A stretch of 64,000 bases of DNA from Oscillospiraceae bacterium. Its GTDB lineage: Bacteria; Bacillota; Clostridia; Oscillospirales; Oscillospiraceae. The stretch's first letter is position 1; every line of letters starts with the position of its first letter. The notes below the pieces were generated by a model. That model searched no databases and was not told the origin of the DNA. It saw only the letters and a program-made list of their open reading frames with translations. Below are positions 58,040 through 64,000 of this stretch, one piece after another. The stretch lies in the NCBI GenBank assembly GCA_015067725.1, contig SVLX01000004.1, positions 23,728-87,727 on the forward strand. Reading direction: 5' to 3'. A program made the position numbers and the translations under genes.

Positions 58040-61000
58040 TCACTCGTCGTCGGAAGATTCCGCCTTGATTCCCTGCTCCATGGCTCGTTCTTCTTCTTCC
58101 AGCCGTTGCTGAGCCCGGCGGCGTTCTTCTTCCTCTTTCTGCCGCTGAGCCTCGTATTCTGCCAACTCCGCGTCAATCTCCGCAATGGCACAACGCAGGT
58201 CGATCATTTCCTTGTGGGTCTCCGGGGCGGTGTTGTCCTGCTCCACCCGCTGATGCAGCGGCAGAGCCAGCTCCAGCGTCTTTCTCGCCTGGAGCAGATT
58301 CCCCTCGCCACCTGCGGCAACACAGAGTTTGCCCAGCCGGTGCAGAACCAGTGCGCAATCCAGCGCAGTCTGGGCGGTATCCAGCTTGGCATGGAGTTTC
58401 TGGCGCAAATCCAGACTCCGGTTCAGCAGGGCCATTGCCCGCCGGCGGTTCTCGTGTCCACCCAAGTTGCCATAGATTTCCCCCATCTGCTCATAGCACC
58501 GGGCCATATTCATGCGGATTTCCGCAGTGGGAATGGCTTTGGTCAGGGACTTAAACAGCAGGAAGCTCTCCTGATACATTTCCAGCGCATTGAGCAGACT
58601 CTCCCGGTGACGGCTCATCCCATACAAGTCGCCCAGACAGAGCCAAACCTTAGCCAAATCCTCCCGTGCCTCAACAGTGGGGTCAGTCAACGCCAGATAC
58701 CAGTCTTTGGTCTGGAGCAGCAAATTCAGCGCTTTTTCCCGCCGCTCCGGCGTTTCGCCCCAAACTTTTGCCGCGGGGAGCAGATGGTGCAGGGCTTTGC
58801 GGTAATCTGCCGGGTCGCCGGTCAGTTGCGCCAGCCTCTGCCAAACGGCGGCGGCACGCCAGCGGGAATCCCGGGCTTTTTCCAGGTCTCCGGGATTGCC
58901 CAAAGCGGCACAGGTCTGGGCAAAATCTTCCAGCGCCTGTGCCAGACCGGAGAGTTCCTCGGTGCTTTCCTCCTGCCCAACAAGGATCTGCCATTGACTC
59001 AGCCGCTTTTCCTCCGGAATCAGTGCCTTGCGTTTTCCGGCGGCGCCCTGTTTTTCATAGAGTTCTGCCAGTTCCCGATAGGCGTTCATCAGTTTGCGCC
59101 TTTGGGCGGGGGTATTCTCCTTTGCCAAAATGGTCTCTGCCGTGGCGAGTTGCCGCTCCTGCATTTCGGCCACCAAAGCCAGACTTTCTTCGTCGCCAAG
59201 ACGATAGCAGGCCTGTCCTGCCCTGTTGCGGCAGAGGGTCACATCCCGCCAGGCATCCTCGCTTCCCAACCGTTCAGCCCGATGTTCAGCGGACCGGACA
59301 GCGGCAAGCAGAATATCCCGGTGGAGTGTCATTGCTTTCCGGTCTTCACCAAGCGCGGCGGCAAGCGGCTCATCCAGGAACGCATAGAATTCTGTTGCGC
59401 AACCATACACATCCTCCTGCCGGAGCAGATCCGTCAGCCAATTTTTACCGCAGGTCAGAAGCATGGCGGCAGTACTCCCGGCCGCTTCTTCCCATGGGGT
59501 GGATTGGGCATCCAGGGATTGAATATAGTTTACATAACGCTTATAATCATGGCCATTCAACAAGTGCCAGGCAGCTTCTTCAATTTGCATGGTATCCGTC
59601 GCCGGGAGGGTCAGCAAGTGAGCCGCCATTTCCCGGTGCAGTGCCGGGAGGTCAGACAAATGCTCCAGCAGAACCCGGCACAGATTGGGGTATCGGTGGT
59701 CTGTCCGTCCGTCATTCCGATTCAGGAGCAGCCCTCCCATCAGTTTCCGGAATCGGGCATAGGACACCACATCCCAGGGCTGTCCAAGGCGACGGAAAAT
59801 GGCCGCCAAATCCCGCTCCCGCAGGCCGCAACGGGACAGTCCCAGAAGTGCCCCGGCTTGTACGGCTGTGCCGTCTCCCAGAATGTGGGTCGCATCCTTG
59901 AGCAATTCCAGATACAGCCCTGCGCTGTCAGCAGGAGAGCGGTCAAGGAGTCGGAGTTGCGCCGCCGTGGTGCGGGCAATCTTTCCGGTGAGGGGATCAG
60001 TCATGGTCAGCCGGTACAGGGCAAGGCGCAGATACAGCGGGTTTCCACATTCCTTTCGCTTGCACAGGCCGGTCAGCACCGGGCGCTCCAGCTCTTGCTT
60101 TGTGGCCCGCAAAATGCCCTGTGCCATCTCCAGAATCTGATCTTCGGTGAGTGGGTCAAGGGATACCCGCACTGTCCGGCCTGTTTCTCCGGGCAGGTTG
60201 GTGCAGGAAAACGCCAGCTTTACCCGCTCCGGCAGGGTTTCGGGCAAGAACGCGCCGTCCGCGCCCACGGTCAGCCGGTCGAGGTCAGACAGGAGAATGA
60301 CCAGCTCTTCCTCCTGCTCCCGGCTGTATCGGCTCAAGGTTTCGGTCAATCTGCTCTGCCATTGTGACAGATTCCGGGGCAACCGCGCCTCGATCCTCTC
60401 CTCTGCGGGCAATCCCAACAAATCTTCGGCAAAGCGGATGATGTGGTGCATAATGTCCTCAGCCCGGCGGCAAAGCGGGGATAAACCACAGAAAATCGGC
60501 AAAACCTGGTGTCCCCGCCGCTCAAATTCCTGGGCCAGCTTGCTCAACAAAGTGCTTTTTCCGCTGCCTGCCACACCAAGCAGGGACAATGGTTTGCGGT
60601 GCTCGTCCATCAGCCGGACGCACTGACTCACCAAGGCACTGCGGCAGGAGAATTCTCTGGTCTGGCGGTGGACCATTTCCCAATGGCTCTGCAAGTCCTT
60701 GGCCCAGTTATCCCGTTTGGCGGCGGCGACCCACTGGGGTTGCAACAGCGCCTTCAGGTCTTCTTCCACCATGGCGGCAAATGTGTCCAATCCGGAAAAA
60801 CCGCCGGATTCTTCATCCCAGCGAACGGTATAGGTTCTCACCCGGTCGCCCGCCCAGGCAAGGATGCGCTCTTTCAGTGCATCGAGCGCCTGCCGGTGGC
60901 TGGGGCTTTCCGGTTGGCAAAACGCCGGGATTTCCCCCTCAATCTGGCGGAAGTAAAACAGAACCTTATCCTGCCGGTCTTTTTTATCCAGTGCGCCATA

Positions 61001-61348
61001 TTGGATTTCCAGGGCAGTCAGACTCAAGTCCGGGGATTCCGGCTTCAGCCCCGCCTTCTGCGCCTCCAGATTCCGGAGCAGGGATTCTCCCAAAAAAGCA
61101 CCATAATGCTCTCCCACCAGAACGATCATATTTGAGCCGCACCGGTCAATCTCATCCAGGCAGACCGACAGCAAATGCGCCTGACTTTGCTCCTGCGCAC
61201 CGGTCTGGTTGTAGCGCAGGTCGCACAGGTCGACGGTCTCGCCATAGCCCAGCGCAAGCTGCTCGATTGCCGGGATGACCTGCCGGTGCAGTAATTCCCG
61301 CTCACCGGCCATATCCCGCTCTGTAGAGGAGACATACAGTGTCTTCAT
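58040..61348 (-). CDS. DUF4062-NACHT-TPR STAND-type ATPase
   Basis: An 1102-residue protein. Residues 1-95 are a DUF4062/TIR-like start (MKTLYVSSTERDMAGEREL). The NTPase has Walker A LLGVAGSGKSTLLSKL (P-loop 258-266) and Walker B ELVILLSDLDRL, and winged-helix-like sequence follows. From about residue 600 to 1060 it is helical with TPR-like repeats, ending in a Glu/Arg-rich coiled tail. This is the layout of STAND signalling proteins, where the repeats sense a trigger and the N-terminus passes it on. It has its own strong promoter and is followed by the SIR2 gene. Confidence 0.85.
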   Translation of the reverse strand: MKTLYVSSTERDMAGERELLHRQVIPAIEQLALGYGETVDLCDLRYNQTGAQEQSQAHLLSVCLDEIDRCGSNMIVLVGEHYGAFLGESLLRNLEAQKAGLKPESPDLSLTALEIQYGALDKKDRQDKVLFYFRQIEGEIPAFCQPESPSHRQALDALKERILAWAGDRVRTYTVRWDEESGGFSGLDTFAAMVEEDLKALLQPQWVAAAKRDNWAKDLQSHWEMVHRQTREFSCRSALVSQCVRLMDEHRKPLSLLGVAGSGKSTLLSKLAQEFERRGHQVLPIFCGLSPLCRRAEDIMHHIIRFAEDLLGLPAEERIEARLPRNLSQWQSRLTETLSRYSREQEEELVILLSDLDRLTVGADGAFLPETLPERVKLAFSCTNLPGETGRTVRVSLDPLTEDQILEMAQGILRATKQELERPVLTGLCKRKECGNPLYLRLALYRLTMTDPLTGKIARTTAAQLRLLDRSPADSAGLYLELLKDATHILGDGTAVQAGALLGLSRCGLRERDLAAIFRRLGQPWDVVSYARFRKLMGGLLLNRNDGRTDHRYPNLCRVLLEHLSDLPALHREMAAHLLTLPATDTMQIEEAAWHLLNGHDYKRYVNYIQSLDAQSTPWEEAAGSTAAMLLTCGKNWLTDLLRQEDVYGCATEFYAFLDEPLAAALGEDRKAMTLHRDILLAAVRSAEHRAERLGSEDAWRDVTLCRNRAGQACYRLGDEESLALVAEMQERQLATAETILAKENTPAQRRKLMNAYRELAELYEKQGAAGKRKALIPEEKRLSQWQILVGQEESTEELSGLAQALEDFAQTCAALGNPGDLEKARDSRWRAAAVWQRLAQLTGDPADYRKALHHLLPAAKVWGETPERREKALNLLLQTKDWYLALTDPTVEAREDLAKVWLCLGDLYGMSRHRESLLNALEMYQESFLLFKSLTKAIPTAEIRMNMARCYEQMGEIYGNLGGHENRRRAMALLNRSLDLRQKLHAKLDTAQTALDCALVLHRLGKLCVAAGGEGNLLQARKTLELALPLHQRVEQDNTAPETHKEMIDLRCAIAEIDAELAEYEAQRQKEEEERRRAQQRLEEEERAMEQGIKAESSDDE

Positions 61349-61416
61349 GGGTTATCCCTCCCAGGTACATGAGTCACAAGTCGCCGGCGGTAGGCGGCGA
61401 CCATTCGTTTACCGTA

Positions 61417-61445
61417 ATTATACGGAAAATCCCCGGTGAAGTCAA
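61417..61445 (-). promoter_or_regulatory. Sigma-A promoter of the NACHT-SIR2-cit unit
   Basis: TTGACT (61440-61445) and TATAAT (61417-61422) on the minus strand, 17 bp apart; leader of about 60 nt. Confidence 0.78.
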
Positions 61446-61499
61446 TGGAAAGGAGGATTATTTATAATTTAGTCACAGACAGAGGTCAAGCCATGGCAC

Positions 61500-61600
61500 T
61501 CGCTTTGCCGGACAAATGCCCGGAGGGCAGATGGGGAGTCAATAAACGGTTTGCTCCCTCAGCCCCGCTCCGCTTGGCTGGGCGGAGTGTCAACCCGGTG
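61500..61600. repeat. Possible degenerate relative of the 14.46-kb MITE interior
   Basis: GGGAGTCAAT, CGGTTT, CTCCCTCAGCC and CGCTCCGCT occur in the same order as in the interior of the element at 14464-14653. No terminal repeats or target duplication remain. It explains part of the 390-bp gap between spoIIE and the NACHT gene; nothing else is seen there beyond the promoter. Confidence 0.45.
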
Positions 61601-61735
61601 CAACATTTTTTCAAAGAACACTTCACAACCGTCCACACACCCCCATATCCCTTCTGTTTTCTCCACATTTTGTGGGAAACTGCAAAAAATTAGCCCAATA
61701 TCTTGTGTTTCGACAGACTTCGCTCTCCGGATGTG

Positions 61736-63724
61736 CTATAGTTGCCCTGGTAACAGGGGTGTCAGGCAGACCGCCACTGCCGTAGAGTCATCCTCGCCGG
61801 GGCATTTCCCTCCGGCGGTCAGCATCGATACCATGGCCTTCGGGTCCATATCCCCGCAGGAGGCAATCCGCTTTTCTGCATCCTCCGGGTCTATGCCGTC
61901 GCTGACCAGTACCACCGTCTGTCCCCGTTGCATGGACAGCCGAATGACCTCCGGGTGGTGTTCCTCTCCAATTCCCACCCCCGGAGGCGGTCCGGCTGTC
62001 CCAAGGCGCTTTACCATGCTCCGTCGTTTAATGTAGCTGGGTGCGCCACCCCATTTGTACAGGCTGGCTCGTCCTGTGTCCAGCCGAATCTCCAGAATGT
62101 CTGCCGTGGAGAAGCCTCCGGTCTGTCGTAAAACATACAGATCGTTTAAGGTACGGAGCGCTTCTTCCGGCAGAAGCCCTGTTTTCAGCATGCCCGCCAG
62201 TAATTCCAGCGCCTGCTGTCCTTCATGGGCCGCCTCCCGTCCTGTGCCCATTCCGTCGCACAGAATGACATAATACCGGTTGGCCACCCCGGAAAACCAT
62301 GCCGCCCGGTCACCGTTTCCGCTTCGCCCATAGAAGCCCTTCACCGCCATCGCCACTTCCGGTGTATATCGTGGTGTCTGGCTGTCTTCCACGTCCTCAT
62401 GGAAACTGCGCAGAAACCGGGCAAGGAAAAAATACTGCCCCGCCAGAGCCTGTCTTCCCTCCGCCAGTCGCCTGCGGTACTGTATCTTCAGCCGCAGGCA
62501 CTCCACCCCCTGACTGACCGCTTCGGAAAAAGCATCCGGTCTGCGGCAACGGGTCAGGAAATCCTCCGGCAGAAGCCCGGTCTGGAGCAATTCCGGCACT
62601 GCCCCGGCCAGGAGGCAGTAGGTCTGCGCCGAGTCCTGTTGCCAGCACTTCTGCCATTTGGCACAGCCGGTGCAAACCTTTGCCGCCGCCTGGTCAAAAA
62701 GCATGGCCGCATCATGTCTCTCCGGCTCTTTTTGGGAGAACACTTCCCCCAGATACTCCAGTGTCGCCGCCCCCAGAATCAGCCGTGCCTCCTCGGGGGC
62801 GGTTTTTGGTTGGGCGGCCGGTTTTACCCCGGGAACAAATACAGAAGCCAAACCGCCCAAAGCCAGACTCAGGACAAGCACCGGGTCAGGCGCGCCGGTT
62901 GCCATGCCCCAAACCAGAGCCAATGCCCCCGGCAGAAATACGGTCAGCCCCCGGCGGCGGCTGAGTTTGACCACCAGATGGGTCAATCCGGAAATGGCCG
63001 TCACCGATACGCCGGCAATCCCGGTCAAATCCACACCCAGACCGGCGAACAGGGACATTGCCGACCCAAATCCGGCGCAAGGTGCAAAAGCCGCCACCAC
63101 AAAACCCAGGTCCACCACCCGGAAGACCAGAATCTGGCTGAGACCCAGTTGGACGAGGCCCAGTGCCGCCGCCAGAGTCCCCGGTCGTTGTCCATCCCAC
63201 AGCCGGGAGAACACCATCTGCGCCCCCACTGCCGACACCACCCGCAGAAGTAAGTACCCCAGCTCCCCCCGGGCAATTTCCGCCCCGGAGAGCAGGAAAG
63301 TCATTCCCAGAACCGCGGTAATTCCACCACAGACCAGCGGCGGAAACCACACCCGCTTCCGCAGGCTGCTCCCGGCGAAGATTGCTCCCGCCAGAAGGCA
63401 GGTTACACTGCCTGCCAACAGCTCCGCCAGCACATCCCCCTGCCAGAAGGTCAATGCGCCCAGACAGCCTGCTCCCGCCGCCAACAGCGCAGGCCAGTCC
63501 GCAGGCATGGACAGGAGCAGTCCAAACAGCAGGGGCAACTCCACCGGGCCAAAAGCGGCTGCGGAAAGCACGAAAGCCAGCGCCGTGGTCAGGATATGCC
63601 GTCCTGCGGTTTTTAGCCCCGGTATCTCCCCCAGAGTCTTGCGCCAACGCCGGAAAAGAGCAGTTTTCCGTTGATTTTGCCCGGCTCTGGGGTCTAACTG
63701 GGGTCTGGTGGGGAAGACGGCCAT
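61736..63724 (-). CDS. spoIIE: Stage II sporulation protein E (PP2C-type phosphatase)
   Basis: About 662 residues. The N-terminal third has roughly ten membrane helices, then a regulatory middle region, and the C-terminal 220 residues are a PP2C phosphatase with VILCDGMGTGREAA, YKWGGAPSYI and QTVVLVSDGID. In spore formers it dephosphorylates SpoIIAA in the forespore, activating sigma F, and helps polar septation. It shows the organism can form spores or descends from spore formers. ATG 63724 has an AGGAGG site; the frame upstream is not supported. Confidence 0.93.
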   Translation of the reverse strand: MAVFPTRPQLDPRAGQNQRKTALFRRWRKTLGEIPGLKTAGRHILTTALAFVLSAAAFGPVELPLLFGLLLSMPADWPALLAAGAGCLGALTFWQGDVLAELLAGSVTCLLAGAIFAGSSLRKRVWFPPLVCGGITAVLGMTFLLSGAEIARGELGYLLLRVVSAVGAQMVFSRLWDGQRPGTLAAALGLVQLGLSQILVFRVVDLGFVVAAFAPCAGFGSAMSLFAGLGVDLTGIAGVSVTAISGLTHLVVKLSRRRGLTVFLPGALALVWGMATGAPDPVLVLSLALGGLASVFVPGVKPAAQPKTAPEEARLILGAATLEYLGEVFSQKEPERHDAAMLFDQAAAKVCTGCAKWQKCWQQDSAQTYCLLAGAVPELLQTGLLPEDFLTRCRRPDAFSEAVSQGVECLRLKIQYRRRLAEGRQALAGQYFFLARFLRSFHEDVEDSQTPRYTPEVAMAVKGFYGRSGNGDRAAWFSGVANRYYVILCDGMGTGREAAHEGQQALELLAGMLKTGLLPEEALRTLNDLYVLRQTGGFSTADILEIRLDTGRASLYKWGGAPSYIKRRSMVKRLGTAGPPPGVGIGEEHHPEVIRLSMQRGQTVVLVSDGIDPEDAEKRIASCGDMDPKAMVSMLTAGGKCPGEDDSTAVAVCLTPLLPGQL

Positions 63725-63754
63725 GGTGAATCCTCCTGTATCGGTGTCAAGAGG

Positions 63755-63789
63755 ATAATACCACATTCCGGCAGGAGATTTTGTCGGAA
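63755..63789 (-). promoter_or_regulatory. Candidate Spo0A-dependent promoter of spoIIE
   Basis: TTTGTCGGAA (63780-63789) differs by one base from a Spo0A box, and TATTAT (63755-63760, minus strand) stands about 19 bp from it. Spo0A~P control with wide spacing is known for spoIIE in Bacillus; the match here is modest. Confidence 0.35.
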
Positions 63790-63873
63790 TCGGAAAGCCG
63801 GGAAGAAAAGATGCGGCGCAGCAGGCAGTCGACTGTGATGTGGGCAGGACATTAGGGATACCGCCCACAATGA

Positions 63874-64000
63874 GGTTCTATAATAAATGTTGGGGTTGGG
63901 TGCAAACCCAACCCCATTATCACAATAAAAAAGGTTGAGCATAGAGACAAAATCCTTTAGAATGAATGTACCGCTACAACAAACGAAAGGTGGCCTCTAT
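63874..64000 (+). mobile_element. Left end of an ISL3-type insertion sequence, cut by the window edge
   Basis: It begins GGTTCTATAATAAATG and continues through a hairpin (GGGTTGGGT/ACCCAACCC) and GAGACAAAATCCTTTAGA, matching the left part of the remnant at 3751-3837. The window ends after GAAAGGTGG, which could be the ribosome site of a transposase starting just outside. Confidence 0.7.

Noticed and set aside
57932..60367. An 811-codon open frame on the plus strand
   Set aside because: It is antisense to the NACHT-TPR gene, which has a well-defined P-loop and promoter.
61436..61693. A small protein gene (85 codons)
   Set aside because: It runs across the promoter of the NACHT gene and a degenerate repeat, and the peptide has no recognisable features.

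Overview
The window looks like the chromosome of a moderately GC-rich, spore-forming, anaerobic Firmicute, most plausibly an Oscillospirales-type gut butyrate producer. The grounds are clostridial sigma-A promoters and AGGAGG ribosome sites, a SpoIIE gene, a lysine-to-butyrate fermentation locus and an SLH-anchored surface protease. This is inferred from gene content; no taxonomic search was possible.

Layout. 1-3.6 kb: end of an ABC transporter gene with its GntR/YtrA-type repressor, a two-component system, and proC. 3.7-4.15 kb: stacked ends of ISL3-type insertion elements holding only the last codons of a transposase. 4.2-12.6 kb: an oligopeptide ABC transporter operon (oppA-B-C-D-F plus a small membrane protein) in which OppC carries an embedded RCC1-like propeller and OppF a long coiled-coil insert. 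13.3-21.7 kb: housekeeping genes (DEDDh exonuclease, recG, DUF1292 gene, a probable 6S-like RNA, a lipoprotein, metG, a GNAT acetyltransferase) and a 190-bp MITE with a perfect 10-bp target duplication. 21.8-30.3 kb: one giant secreted subtilisin-like protease. 30.5-49.7 kb: an all-minus-strand metabolic island for lysine fermentation and butyrate synthesis. 50-53.2 kb: comEC and a lipoprotein. 53.4-61.4 kb: citrate-lyase accessory genes (citXG, a P-loop gene, citC) behind a SIR2-domain gene and a DUF4062/NACHT/TPR gene. 61.7-63.7 kb: spoIIE. The right edge enters another ISL3-type element.

How the metabolic island works. KamA turns lysine into beta-lysine, KamDE into 3,5-diaminohexanoate, Kdd oxidises it, Kce splits it with acetyl-CoA into acetoacetate and 3-aminobutyryl-CoA, Kal removes ammonia to give crotonyl-CoA, Acd/EtfAB reduces that to butyryl-CoA, a CoA-transferase releases butyrate while making acetoacetyl-CoA, and thiolase recycles acetyl-CoA. 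KamB/KamC are the reactivase of the B12-dependent mutase. FabG and MaoC homologues also connect acetyl-CoA to crotonyl-CoA, probably through the R-3-hydroxy intermediate.

The most striking signal is a lysine riboswitch with a perfect-consensus promoter directly ahead of the lysine-catabolic operon. The 3' strand of its P1 helix is also the 5' arm of the terminator, so lysine binding should prevent termination: a predicted lysine ON switch, opposite in sense to the usual biosynthetic OFF switch. Two defence-like modules also stand out: an RloA/RloB pair translationally coupled to kamBC, and a STAND-type DUF4062-NACHT-TPR protein with a SIR2 partner whose leader is a repeat shared with citC.
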